This document shows, one piece after another, positions 26,301 to 34,624 of a DNA stretch of 64,000 bases (its first letter is position 1; each line of letters starts with the position of its first letter). The translations under genes and the position numbers were made by a program. Source of the DNA: Varanus komodoensis. Its lineage: Eukaryota; Chordata; Lepidosauria; Squamata; Varanidae. The notes beneath the pieces were generated by a model that saw only the letters and a list, made by a program, of their open reading frames with translations, was not told where the DNA came from and ran no database searches. The stretch covers positions 12,718,421 through 12,782,420 of the forward strand of contig NW_025335409.1 of the NCBI RefSeq assembly GCF_004798865.1, written 5' to 3'.

Positions 26301-29300
26301 TACATATAGCTATGTAACAGGGCCTCCCCTTCCTATATACCTATCTCCTGGCATGAACTCCAAAGGGACTTCCAATTATCCAGGATAGGTTAGGGGGCTG
26401 TGGGAACTGCAGAAAGAGAAGAATTCTGTTTCTTCAGCATTATTGCATATGCACACAGTTTGATAAAATCCATACTTTCTCTTATTTTACTTATCCAAGT
26501 TCTACAAAACAGATATTTCATTTCTCAGTCATATACTTACTGCATGTGTATGTAAGGCCACCTTTGAAATGGATCAGAACTGGGAGTTTATGTGAAGTAC
26601 AGTAGCTAGATCGATAAAAGAACAAGATGGTCCAAACATGTAACACTAGTGCTAGCCCACTTGCACTGGATATATATATTTTTTGAGCCCTATTCAAGGT
26701 GCTGGTTTTGACTTATACAGCCTTACACAGCTAGGAACTGCAATGACCTCATGGAATGTCCTTTCGGCATTTCACCCTACTTACACACACCCAGCCCCCA
26801 GTTATGAACATTTCAGTTAAGAACAACCCCTTCCCTAACCCTAACCCTACTTTTACTCTAGAAATACAAACACAAAGATGCAAGATGTAGCACAGTCAGC
26901 AAGGGTCTACAATGCAAAGTCTGACTGAAGCATATCAATCAGAATTCTCAGAAAACCTATCAATAAACCCATCATTCAAATCTGAGCTCCAAAAACAAAT
27001 GCTTAAGAAGAAATCAAAAACTTGCATGCAAGCATTCAAAAGGAAACTGCTACAACACCAAAGCTAGACATGCTAATAATCATAGTTGACTAGAATGCAA
27101 AAGTAGGCAGCACAGCGAATCCAGTGTTGTGAGAAAATTTGACCTAGGGTTCAGGAGTGAAGCAGAGGAATGATTCATAGAATCCTGAGAAACTAACTGA
27201 TCGGATGACTGCACAAATACACATCACCAGATGACCAATACAGAAATCAAATAGACTGTGTAATTGAAAGCAAGAGATGGGAGAATCTGTATTCGCACTG
27301 CCAAGAGTAAAGCTGAAAAAGGCCGTAACAAAAGCATTGTGCCAAAATACAACTTAAATAACATTCCTGAGGAATTTAAAGTCCACATACGGAACAGATT
27401 TGGATTACTAAACTCAGATGACATAATTTGTCTGTGAATCAGACAAACTATGGACTGAAATCAGAAACATCATTGGGGAAAAGGCAAAAAGACAATACGT
27501 ATAGCAAAAAGGAAAAAAGCCTAGATGGATGGCAGGATCAACTCTCTTAGTTGCCAAGGACAGGCAAGCAGCAAAAGGAACTTTCCTTAGCATGACTGCC
27601 TTCTCCAGGGAGTTTTACTTTCTTGTCATGCACCCTAAGTATGAAAGCCTCAGCTTTGTCATTTCTGCTTCTAGGGAAAGCTCCGGCTTGATTTGGTGTA
27701 GGAGCTACTTGCTCATCTTTCAGGGTATTTGCAAAGGTCTCTTACAGCACCCAGTTTCAAATGTTTCAATCTTCCTGGCAGCTTTCTTCACTGTCCAGCT
27801 TTCACATACATAGTTAACAGGAATACAACAGTGTGAATGATTTTAGCCTTCATCTCCTGTGAAACATCTTTACACTTAATATTTTCTTAATTCTTTCATT
27901 GATCGCAGTGTAAGCATTACAGCAGAGGAAAATGGCTTGGTTAGTATACCTACCTGCAGACTAGCACTTTACTTGGTGCTTGATGAGTTGTCTTACCCCT
28001 CCAAACTAAAATTTAAATATTTTTAAACTATTTCTATTTGATTTGATTTTTTACTATCCTTCAACAAAACCAAATCAGAGGAAAACCACCAAGAACACAA
28101 AACAAGAGTAGAACCACACATATCCAGGAAAGGGGGAAAACAAAACAAAAACACATAGTTACAATGACAAATCAGAGTAATGATCAGAGATACACTAGAC
28201 CTGTGTTATACTCATGTACGTATGCTCGTATATATTTATGTATGTATACATTCTCACACATACTCACACAAATATTCAAAGTTCCCGTTTCATATCACTA
28301 ATAAGGTGTGAGGTAGGTTGACCAAGTGTCAGAATGATTTTACTGGCAACTGGGATAACTTCAAAGCAAAAAGGACCTCAGGTTGTTTCCATCTTTTTTC
28401 CCCACATAAATTCCTCTGAGATACATGCAGGGCTCAGAAGCATTCTTAGGAAATAAGGATGCTCTGGGGGCCAATGCTTTCTACCACACCCATTCTGTAG
28501 AGTTTCTCAAATTGCCAAATGTGCACATGGACCAAAAAAGGATGCCTACATCTGCCCTCACACAAGAGGCAATATACTTAGAAGAGACCTAACATATCAA
28601 AAAGATACAGAGTGTGGAAATCAGCATTTGTCATGTGGGGAAGAGAGGTGACTCTAAGGCAGGGATGGACAACTTGCAGCTCTCCAAATGTTCTGACCTA
28701 CACTTTCTATCAGTTCTAGTCAATGTAACCAATGGTAAGGAATGATGGGAGTTCTAGGTCAAAACAACTAGAAGACCACAAGTTGTCCACTTTTGGGCTA
28801 AAGAAATGTTGCAGAACCATATTGGAGACCTGGACTTCTAAATGAAATGGGGTACTAGTGGGCCACAGGGGTAACAAATGATAGTTTAAAAAGAAAGAGA
28901 ATAAAAAATAAATTTAAAACTGTGAAGATCAGCCTCAACCAGTTTGTTCACTGCTGAGAACTATGTTATCCAGAAAAGCCAAAGGATAACATCCAATGGC
29001 GATTTCCTGATAACAAGTTCTCAAGAATCACAAGATCCTTGCTTGTATCAGGGACCCCAAACCCACAATAATTTGGTTATAATTAGATTTTGAATGAAAG
29101 CTTTGCCAGTGGGATTTCTCTCTAATGTTTCTATTTACATTATTTACCACTTATTCAAATCTATTTGGTAGCAATTTCACACAATTTAAGCTTATTTCCT
29201 GACCAACAAAACAAAACAAACAAAATTGCACCTTGGGGCTTAGATACAAGTTTTCATCAGGCTCCAAGCAGAATTCAAACAGTGGCCACACAAAACTGAG

Positions 29301-32300
29301 TTGTACAGACCTTTGGATTTGTATTGAGTCAGTGCTCTACCATACATTCTTTCCCTGAGTACACAAGGCAAAGAGATCTTTCTGGGGAACTAAGGCACTT
29401 CAAAATGAAAGCATAAAGGGATTTCTGGCCTGGTAACATAGGCTTGGTACCCAGGAAGAATAGAGAGAGAATCACAAAGAACTACAGTTAAATCCTAACT
29501 AGACCCTGGGCTGACTGTCAGATTTAAGACAAAACAGGTGGAGGGTGTTCAGAAGAAGATGAAACAATAACTGCCCGGCTCCAAGGCAGTTACACATCTT
29601 CCCACGAAGCCTACAAAGGCTTCCTTATTCAGGGGCTGGGTTCAGGCTAGTTCAGGAAAAAGGAGGCAGAAGTCTGAATCTGAATCCTAAATAGAAGCTG
29701 AAGAGAGAATCCCTGACACTTCATTATTTTACATCTGGCTAACTAGTCAGAGTTGACCAGCCCCTTCATTCAAAACAAAAGGAGTTGCTAAGGATGCAAG
29801 ATAGCCCTCCTTTAACCAAGCAACAATCACATACATTGCTCCTTGCTGTACAGCTTTCCAGGGACTGATACTTGATTGCAGCAGCTACTCCTGTCTTACC
29901 TTGCAAAGCAAGAATGCAACAAACTAAAAAAAACAAAAGAGTCAAAGTTCAGTAAATCAAACAGAGTTAGCATTTCTGCAGCTCCTCTGCAAAAGGAAAC
30001 TGATATTGAGAGTCAGGAAAGGTACAGAACAGATGGTGTAGTAAAATACTAGATCTCTAGGTGATCTGCAGTAGATCAGCAAGGGTTTCTTAGTACCAAT
30101 TGTTTAGCAATGGCAAAAGCAACAATATTTTTCTTCCAAACCAGATTGCTGGGGAGGAGAGGAAGCTTGTGGAAAAACTAGCTGATTTTTGAGTAAAAGG
30201 TGTACATTGTTACTAAAAACACATTTTTGGACTGAGCCACGCATTCAGAGGCACTCAGTTCCTCAAGCTGAAGTACAGTGGTACCTCAGCTCACAAATGC
30301 CTCAGTTCATAACCAAATTGGGTCACAAACAGAAATTTCCGGAAAAGAATTGACTCAGGTCGCAAATTCCGCATTGGGTGACAATCGCGATTGCGTCCGG
30401 CTTTCCTGCACAATCGTGCTTAGGGGGTGGGGAGATGGCCGTGATCGCAGTTGTGCTCGTGCAGGGAAGATGGCCACGGTCGTGCTCAGGGGGGAGACGG
30501 CTGTGATCACGCCCATCTTCCCTGCACAAGCACACCAGCGATCACACCCATCTCCCCCCCCCCAAGCACAATTGCAGCCGTCTCCCTCACCCCCAGCACG
30601 ATCGCTATCGCACGATTATGGTTTGGACTCTCCTTCCAAACAAAAACCTCCCCGCCACCTAGGTTAGTGTTCTCTACTGTACTTTGTTACTTTGTTGTTC
30701 TTTGTTACTTTGTTTCAAATTTTTGTGATTAAAAAAAATTTACAGAACGGATTAACCTTATTTACATTGAACCTTATGGGGGAATTTGACTTGGCTTGCG
30801 ACCAATTCGGGTAGCGACCAGAGTCGTGGAATGGATTAAATTCATGAGTCGAGGTACCACTGTACATGGTAGATCTTCCATGCATAAAGCCTGTTTGCCA
30901 CTGATTTTTACTTTACTGCTACTTTTACTACTCCAAGTCAATTTTTATCTATGCATATTTCCTAAGATGTAGGCTAGAGCAAGCCACTTGTTTTCAGTCA
31001 AAGACTTGGCATTTTCTGGCCATAATGGTGAAATGACGTTAAACTGAAAGTAAAATTGAGTGAGCTGTACTTATGTGCCTCACAAATAAACCACCTTTCC
31101 AGCAGCCACACAAAGCTTACACACAAAATTTTAAATGTCCATTCCAGTTTGACCACAAGAGACTGAGCCATCCTACATCAACCATCCTTTGGAACGTAAC
31201 ATCTCTTCTACCAATTTGCATATTCCCTAGTTCTATATAACTGATATCTTTAAATTCTATGCTGGCAAGGAGGTGGTATTTCAAGTGCATAACTGCCACC
31301 TACTGGTTATATTTCTCACTGCATCCACCATTCTTTCCATAGGTATCTTTTTGAATCCAGTCTCAAAATTATGCTAATGATAACAGTTATGTAGCATATA
31401 AGGTTTTTCCAGAGTGTAGTTTCTCCCCTCATCTTGCCCTACTAGATGTTATATGATCCTCAGTTGTATATATAAACATTTTATTTTAACCTCACACGTT
31501 TGAAGGGACAGTAGCTATTTAATCTATTTATTTATTTACTCTGGGACAAGTCTCTGGGCTGTTTACAACAATACATGTGTTATTGTTATGTGCCATCAAG
31601 TTGTCTCTTACTTAGGGTGACCCTATAAATGAAAGCCCTCCAAAATTTCCTATCAAGGGCAGCCCTGCTCAGCATTTGTAAATTGAAGGTTGCTGGATTC
31701 TTTACACAGCCAAACCATCTTCTATTTGGTCTTCCTTTCTTCTTCTGCCTTCATCATTCCCCAGCTTATTGCCTTTTCCAGGGAATTTTGCTTTCTCATG
31801 ATGTAACCAAAGAACAACAGCCTCTCAGATTTGTTATTTTTGTTCCTAGAAAAACTCTGGTTGATTTGATCTAGGACCCATTTGTTGGTCTTTCTGTCAG
31901 TCTAGGGTATTCACAAAGTTCTTCTCCAGAACCATGTTTCAAATGCATCTATTTTCTTCTTGTCAGCTTTCTTCTCTGTATAGCTTTCATACCCATTCAT
32001 GGTAAACAATAGCACATGAAAATACAATATAAAAGACAATCAGCAATAAAAACATCATAAAACATCATCATTTTTATTGTAAGCTGTCCTGAGACGCTAG
32101 TGGTAGACGGGTTAAAAAAAGCTTTTTTTTTTTAAATTACCATAAAAATTCAAAACTGAATTGAAAAGAAATATAAACAGCTATACTTGCATATACAAAT
32201 TAAATCATAAGACCTGCTTAAGCAGCTAACAAAGCCCCAATATAGTTGTAAACCAATTAAATGCCCTGTAGTAGAGAACAATGCTAAAAAGGTGCCAAAA

Positions 32301-34507
32301 GTGGACCTTAGTGATGAACTCATTCCATAACAGAGCACTGAACTAGAAATCCAAGAATTTTGCTGCTTATTTCTTAGCTGGGATTTTTAAAAGCCTATTT
32401 CCAATTTAACAGTAATCTAACCCTAATTAGAAAGCATAAAGAACAACCCCTCTGAGAAAGAATCAATATAGCTTTCACAAAGCCAAGTCCTGTCTCATGA
32501 ACTTTTTTGAGTTCTTTAAGACTGGTAATAAACAAGACATTGTTTACCTGGAGTTCTAAAATTTGACAAAATCCTTCAAAAAGATTCTTAGCGGTCATGG
32601 GATAAGAGGGAAGGTTCTGTTATAGATCACTAATGAGTTAAGCAACAGAAAAAATAGAGTGGGAATAAATGGTAAATTCTTCCAACAGAGAGAATTAATC
32701 AGTGGGGTCAAAAAAGATCTGTATGACTTCAATGCTTTTCAACTTACTCATAAATGATCTAGAGTTAGGAGTGAAATGACCAAGTTTGCTGATGACTCCA
32801 AATTATTTAGGGGGGTTTGTTTAGTATACGATGGCATATAAAAATTTTAAATAAAGAAAAAAGGGATTGTGAGGAGTCTCAACACAGGAATAGGCATCAA
32901 AGTAGCAAATGCAGTTCAGTGTAAGCAAATGTAAAATAAGGCACACTGGAGCAAGTAATCCCAATTTCAAGAATCAGCTGATGGGAACTGCATTAGTGGA
33001 GACCAACCAAGAAAGAGATCATGGTGGCTAACTCAAGGAACTCAGCTTATGTGAAAAAAGCCAAGCTCCCTGTTAAGCATAATTCGTAAAGGATTTGAAA
33101 ATAAATCTGTCAATACCATACTTCCTTATACAAATCAATGGTGCAACCAGAATTAGAATACTGTGTATAGTTCATTACCACATCTAAAAAAGAAGATCGG
33201 AGAGTTGAAAGTGCAGTAAAAGACAACTAAAATAAGGGTCCGGAGCGACACTCCTATGAAGAAAAGTTACAGCAACTGAAATCGTTTAGTTTAGAAAAAA
33301 GATGTGTAAGTGGAGACATGACAGAGGTATACAGAATTGTGCATGGTATGGAGAAAGTGGATAGGGAGACATTTTTCTCCTTGTCTCTTAATAGAGCCTT
33401 GGAGTTACCCCATGAAATTGACTAGTGGGAGTTTCAGGACAGATCAAAGGAAGTACTTCTTCACACAGTGCACAAACTATTGACAACATTCACAAGATGT
33501 AAGAATGCTTAGCAATTTGGACAACTTTAAAAGAAAATGGGACAAAAGGCTCTCAATGGTCACTTGTCCCAGTGGAAATATGCTACCTCCAGTATAAGAA
33601 GTAGTATGCTTACATATGCCAGTTGCTGGGGAACTTGGGTGGGAGGATGCTGTTCCACTCATGTCCTATTGTGAGGATCCTTTGGTTAGCTGATTGGCCC
33701 ATTTGAACTGAATTCTGGAACAGGTGGACCATTAATCTGATCCAGCACAATTTGTACGTTTTAATGCTTTTATAAGAGCCATCACATATTACTCTTGAGA
33801 TACTGCCTCAGAACAGCAGGGGCAGAACTTGGTAGGAAAAAAAAACTAAAGATCACATCTCCCCCTTTCACTGCTTCTCAATCTTGACAGGCATCCCTAC
33901 CTAGACTGATAATAACTGGAATCAACATGAACTAAGAGCAATATCCTGAGCAATCATTATTGTTTATGCTCTAGACGGCCTAGACAGTGTTAAGTTTCTA
34001 ACTTTCGCGATTACAATCTAAATGTAATCTATCGAGCTGAAGAAGAAATTAAACTATGCATCGATCGCCTTAAAATGTGTCTCCTGCTTAAAACTCGATT
34101 CTGTTTGAAAAATCTCCAGTCTGCCAGACTTTTGAACTCAAAGGAGCCAGAGTATCTTGGAAGATACGGATTCGCTCATCTCCCGTCCTAGTCCTGTTAC
34201 CCTACAAGCCCTCCGCGGCTCCCTAGAGGCCCAAGTTATACTTGGAAATAAATATTAAACATAAAGAAGCGCCGCTCGCTGGAATGTTAAAGATGCGAGA
34301 GCATCATTGAGCCCTAAAACACACCACGGCAACACACAGGCGGGGAAGTCGCCCTCATTTCCCCTCATGCGGCCGTGCTCCCTGCATCTGCAGCCAAAAC
34401 TCCGCTCTTTCAACGGGCAGCTCGGCCTTTACCTCATAGATGTCAGGTATGGAGTGTTTCTTGAAATAGACCTTAAGTGCGGGGTCCACATTTTGAAAGG
34501 TGGCCAT
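9592..34507 (-). CDS. FBXL13: FBXL13 / DRC6, N-terminal nine coding exons (partial gene)
   Basis: FBXL13 is an F-box/LRR protein. It is the DRC6 subunit of the nexin-dynein regulatory complex of motile cilia and has also been reported as a CUL1-SCF adaptor at centrosomes. CDS exons in order are 34507-34433, 25378-25275, 24402-24309, 23152-23085, 22200-22046, 18949-18840, 14499-14323, 11494-11399 and 9727-9592. All have AG/GT borders and compatible phases, giving 338 codons plus one base without a stop. Domains: an N-terminal helical segment (residues 1-60), a Trp-rich helical region with basic residues (about 90-210), a charged linker (203-250), an F-box (about 252-297), then the lead into the LRRs (RLNFRGC-like VHLNLRGC). 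The remaining LRR exons (roughly 400 residues in human) are not in the window as far as I can see. Recognition rests on strong similarity to the human F-box and first LRR. Confidence 0.93.
9728..11398. other. FBXL13 intron 8
   Basis: The intron is A/T-rich. It contains an alternating purine-pyrimidine tract at 10733-10850, and I recognise no other element in it. The stretch at 11040-11240 has a short frame but no domain. Confidence 0.6.
10733..10850. repeat. Alternating CA/TG tract with inverted halves
   Basis: A run of GTGTGTGCGCGCACATGCA-type sequence is followed about 50 bp later by a GTGTGCACACACATGTG-type run. Both halves are self-complementary and mostly alternating purine-pyrimidine. 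This is a simple-sequence tract with no gene. Confidence 0.7.
11399..11494 (-). CDS. FBXL13: FBXL13 coding exon 8 (F-box core)
   Basis: Thirty-two codons in phase 0 encode IFHYLTLIDLGRCAQ then VNRAWKAMTQMTSVWSK. This is the F-box core that contacts SKP1, and it matches human VNHAWMLMTQLNSLWN. The acceptor is AACCTAG and the donor is GTAAGTAG. With the LPERAIAQ end of the previous exon it completes a canonical F-box. Confidence 0.94.
12180..12260 (-). mobile_element. L2-like LINE ORF2 C-terminal scrap
   Basis: The minus strand reads LVISYKNMTGFGPGYLK, close to the L2 C-terminal signature 'TYKALNGLGPGYL' seen in clear form at 19797. It is short and degenerate. Confidence 0.5.
12779..12990 (+). 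repeat. Degenerate GGGAT-type tandem tract
   Basis: Repeated GGGATGGGAT, GATGAAAT and GATGGGATG words over about 200 bp suggest a decayed minisatellite with a 5-15 bp unit. No coding potential is seen. Confidence 0.5.
14175..14265 (-). mobile_element. L2 LINE 3' tail
   Basis: Plus-strand (TTTA)n at 14178-14203 is followed by ATGCCGCCCCATTCGCCG, AAGCCTCGGGGCGGCTTAC and ACAACATAAAT. This is the reverse complement of the L2 3' terminus seen intact at 20283-20352. Confidence 0.75.
14323..14499 (-). CDS. FBXL13: FBXL13 coding exon 7 (charged linker and F-box start)
   Basis: Fifty-nine codons in phase 0. The exon starts HIEEATEELHVVERTH, passes through an Arg/His/Glu-rich stretch (AERRHSEKRHSAMRHH) and ends KLPERAIAQ, the first helix of the F-box. 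The acceptor is TTTTATAG and the donor is GTGCTATG, a weaker GT site than in the neighbouring exons. The phase match to exon 8 and the F-box sequence support the border. Confidence 0.88.
14500..18839. other. FBXL13 intron 6
   Basis: About half of this intron is an old plus-strand L2 LINE body (15020-17085). The stretches 14500-15000 and 17100-18800 show no gene or element that I can name. Confidence 0.6.
15020..17085 (+). mobile_element. L2-type LINE, endonuclease to RT, decayed
   Basis: Plus-strand remnants follow the L2 ORF2 order. The endonuclease 'GNLNLHAEA'-like segment is near 15245-15275. The RT finger 'SALYNIN' is near 16535. 'VHHGMPQASVF' is near 16667. The 'GEVI.RY' segment before the lost YADD box is near 16740. 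The 'LLDPALQL'-like segment is near 16995. Stops and indels are frequent. The 3' end is missing; the L2 end at 19740-20352 lies beyond FBXL13 exon 6 and so is a separate insertion. Confidence 0.65.
18840..18949 (-). CDS. FBXL13: FBXL13 coding exon 6
   Basis: The acceptor TTTTTACCTCAG precedes 18949 and the donor GTATG follows 18840. Two bases complete a Gly codon from exon 5. The exon then encodes AVKRIAKVFECALQKK, ILMTWKKEAGFVRKAK and RYME. It carries one of the basic helical Trp repeats (LQKKILMTW). The phase fits exons 5 and 7 exactly. Confidence 0.88.
19740..20352 (+). mobile_element. L2 LINE 3' end (ORF2 C-terminus, 3' UTR and tail)
   Basis: An uninterrupted frame at 19797-20084 encodes VMTYKALNGLGPGYL, the AFSAVAPNLWNSLP signature and LFKHHF. 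This is the standard C-terminus of L2-clade ORF2. The 3' UTR follows, then TGTAAGCCGCCCCGAGGC, GGGGCGGCATAGAAATG and a (TAA)n tail. Because the frame is still open and CpGs survive, this copy is younger than the other L2 pieces here. It is heavily 5'-truncated. Confidence 0.88.
20445..20500 (-). mobile_element. L2-like 3' tail fragment
   Basis: TTTCTATATTGCCCAGTAG followed by CTGTCTGGGTAG is a decayed reverse-complement L2/SINE tail. Confidence 0.4.
20515..21480 (+). mobile_element. L2-type LINE endonuclease-region fragment
   Basis: The plus strand reads GDISVHAKVT, then FVDSLTTMGIS, then a KADHTLYG segment. These are the motifs of the L2 endonuclease C-terminal half (GDFNVH...DLL...GLTQ...T.KAGHTLD). 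The rest to about 21480 is L2-like but badly decayed, and the right border is uncertain. Confidence 0.5.
21641..21666 (+). repeat. (GT)13 microsatellite
   Basis: Uninterrupted GT dinucleotide run. Confidence 0.95.
22046..22200 (-). CDS. FBXL13: FBXL13 coding exon 5 (Trp-rich basic helices)
   Basis: The acceptor AATAATGTAG precedes 22200 and the donor GTAAGCC follows 22046. The first base completes an Asp codon from exon 4. The exon encodes AWINYCSMKKITRAVLQKK, LSLARHVYENKLLKLIIK and NWNTWVQYRKEEQD. An upstream AG at 22249-22250 has a better pyrimidine tract, but using it would put a stop in frame, so the chosen border is favoured. Confidence 0.86.
22201..23084. other. FBXL13 intron 4
   Basis: Contains a (GGAGA)n microsatellite at 22556-22613. 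The stretch 22690-22920 is moderately GC-rich with no recognisable domain. Confidence 0.6.
22556..22613 (+). repeat. (GGAGA)n pentanucleotide microsatellite
   Basis: About eleven near-perfect GGAGA units, purine-only on the plus strand. Confidence 0.95.
23085..23152 (-). CDS. FBXL13: FBXL13 coding exon 4
   Basis: The acceptor TTACATTTTAG precedes 23152 and the donor GTAAGTAG follows 23085. The exon starts in phase 0 (MTTELCDKAWDFYSTN) and ends LKRICF plus two bases of an Asp codon. The internal ATG is not a start codon; upstream exons join in frame. Confidence 0.88.
23153..24308. other. FBXL13 intron 3
   Basis: Mostly occupied by an unclassified repeat (about 23420-24110) related to 36745-37010. 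A Ser/Glu/Asp-rich frame at about 23680-23786 has no recognised domain. Confidence 0.55.
23420..24110. repeat. Unclassified dispersed repeat, copy 1
   Basis: The segment from TCTGAGGTCATTAAAGCAAC (near 23907) through GTATCCTGAGACTGC to CCAGCCTCC and CCAGCTAGATGG recurs in the same order at about 36860-36990. It is therefore an interspersed family, not unique intron. Class and ends are unknown. It is GC-richer than the surrounding intron. Confidence 0.45.
24309..24402 (-). CDS. FBXL13: FBXL13 coding exon 3
   Basis: The coding strand has an acceptor made of eleven C residues and then AG, and the donor is GTAATT. The first base completes a Trp codon from exon 2. The exon then encodes NMCIDPALSLRLKVISE and TYLHTLLGLDDDQL, and joins exon 4 in phase 0. 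Confidence 0.88.
24403..25274. other. FBXL13 intron 2
   Basis: Short A/T-rich intron. The eleven-base G run at 24405-24415 is the pyrimidine tract of the exon 3 acceptor read on the other strand. Nothing else is recognised. Confidence 0.6.
25275..25378 (-). CDS. FBXL13: FBXL13 coding exon 2
   Basis: The acceptor TTTTTTTTTGGTAG precedes 25378 and the donor GTAGGTATC follows 25275. The exon encodes ALLCGLLIMCPDDPL, RFLEEKIKEIMEKGL and YSIL plus two bases of Trp. Joined to exon 1 it reads HSIPDIYEALLCGLLIMCP, an amphipathic N-terminal helical module. Confidence 0.9.
26025..26120 (-). mobile_element. RTE/BovB-type LINE or Sauria-type SINE 3' tail
   Basis: The segment around GCAACCCTATGAATGAAAGCC is the reverse complement of the conserved 3' terminus shared by BovB LINEs and the SINEs they mobilise. 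The same segment, in clearer form, is at about 31590-31650. Confidence 0.6.
26680..26790 (+). mobile_element. L2-like ORF2 C-terminal scrap
   Basis: TATTCAAGGTGCTGGTTTTGAC then TATACAGCC and CCTCATGGAATG echo the L2 sequence at 19785-20000 (AATTCAAGGTGTTGG, TATAAAGCC). Only a decayed piece remains. Confidence 0.5.
26880..27525 (+). mobile_element. RTE/BovB-type LINE, endonuclease part
   Basis: The plus strand matches the same LINE region as 1-1200 (minus): the 'TPTTDAEEE'-like segment near 26970, DDQYRNQIDCVIESKRW near 27233, and the CCTGAGGAATTTAAAGTCC stretch near 27367. It is decayed and ends abruptly against an inverted 3' portion of the same family at 27535. Confidence 0.65.
27535..27900 (-). 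mobile_element. RTE/BovB-type LINE, 3' part, inverted
   Basis: This is the minus-strand C-terminal part of ORF2, covering the 'AKITKL.LSYFGHIMRR' and 'FELW..RRLLRI' regions. It aligns with 31760-32000 and 42830-43150. The extreme 3' tail is absent at the left junction. Confidence 0.65.
28660..28795. mobile_element. hAT-type MITE with terminal inverted repeats
   Basis: The left end CAGGGATGGACAACTTG mirrors the right end CAAGTTGTCCACTTTTG. The interior has the ACTACAACTCCCATCA-like palindromic phrasing common in amniote non-autonomous hAT elements. Flanking octamers CTCTAAGG and GGCTAAAG agree at five of eight bases, compatible with a decayed 8-bp target duplication. Confidence 0.65.
30276..30862. 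mobile_element. Tigger-like (TcMar) MITE, copy 1, 587 bp
   Basis: The terminal inverted repeats start CAGTGGTACCTC and end GAGGTACCACTG, flanked by TA on both sides (30274-30275 and 30863-30864). That is the signature of Tc1/mariner-superfamily insertion, and the termini resemble Tigger elements. The GC-rich centre (about 30370-30610) is built of repeated GATGGCCGTGATCGC and CCCATCTTCCCTGCAC-like modules in both orientations. There is no transposase. A related 478-bp copy lies at 48626-49103. Short open frames inside are incidental. Confidence 0.85.
31515..31575 (-). mobile_element. L2/SINE-type 3' tail fragment
   Basis: (TTTA)n-like sequence followed by CTGGGACAAGTCTCTGGGCTG and TTTACAACAATAC is a decayed reverse-strand L2-type tail. 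Confidence 0.4.
31580..32020 (-). mobile_element. RTE/BovB-type LINE 3' end
   Basis: The left edge is the family 3' terminus (GCCATCAAGTTGTCTCTTAC, then GGGTGACCCTATAAATG). It continues rightwards into the ORF2 C-terminus on the minus strand. It is the best-preserved example of this 3' end in the window. Confidence 0.75.
32040..32120 (+). mobile_element. L2-like tail
   Basis: TATTGTAAGCTGTCCTGAGA followed by GTGGTAGACGGGTTAAAAA is a plus-strand L2/SINE-type tail ending in an A-rich run. Confidence 0.5.
32430..33770 (+). mobile_element. CR1 LINE, RT to 3' end, decayed
   Basis: Plus-strand CR1 ORF2 landmarks run in order: the 'DIVYLEF.K' segment near 32538, GVKKDLYDF near 32704, 'KFADDSKLF' near 32778, and the C-terminal 'EEKLQQLKSFSLEKRC' near 33258. 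The CR1 3' end (CTGATCCAGCACAA) is near 33738. Many frameshifts and stops show it is old. Confidence 0.8.
34433..34507 (-). CDS. FBXL13: FBXL13 coding exon 1 with start codon
   Basis: The ATG at 34507-34505 sits in GGCCATGGCC, a good Kozak context (purine-poor at -3 but G at +4). Twenty-five codons, MATFQNVDPALKVYFKK then HSIPDIYE, end at a GTAAAG donor. The exon lies inside a CpG island. Exon 2, 9 kb away, joins in phase 0. Confidence 0.87.
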
Positions 34508-34611
34508 GGCCGAGGAAGGCAACCTAGCCGGGCCGAAGCAGGGTCGCGCGCTTTCTCCCTGGCGCGCGCCTACGTACTAGGCTTCCCGCCCTCGGCAGGG
34601 GCCGCTTCTCC

Positions 34612-34624
34612 GTTGCCTAGCGAC
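34612..34624 (+). promoter_or_regulatory. RFX X-box-like element
   Basis: GTTGCCTAGCGAC fits the RFX X-box consensus GTNRCC(0-3N)RGYAAC with one mismatch (G for A in the second half-site). It lies about 105 bp upstream of the FBXL13 ATG. RFX factors drive ciliary genes, so this suits a DRC subunit. Binding is inferred. Confidence 0.6.

Larger units (their letters stand above)
25379..34432. other. FBXL13 intron 1 (9 kb)
   Basis: The first intron is repeat-dense. It holds RTE/BovB pieces (26025-26120, 26880-27525, 27535-27900, 31580-32020), an L2 scrap (26680-26790), a hAT-type MITE (28660-28795), a Tigger-type MITE (30276-30862), L2-like tails (31515-31575, 32040-32120) and a CR1 (32430-33770). 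The stretches 28000-28650, 28800-30270 and 30870-31500 show nothing I can name. Confidence 0.6.

Noticed and set aside
26834-26849. Telomere-like CCCTAACCCTAACCCTA
   Set aside because: Fewer than three units; too short for an interstitial telomeric repeat of note.
30278-30732. Open frames of 93-129 residues
   Set aside because: They fall inside the Tigger-like MITE, including its repeated module block, and are not conserved in the second copy.
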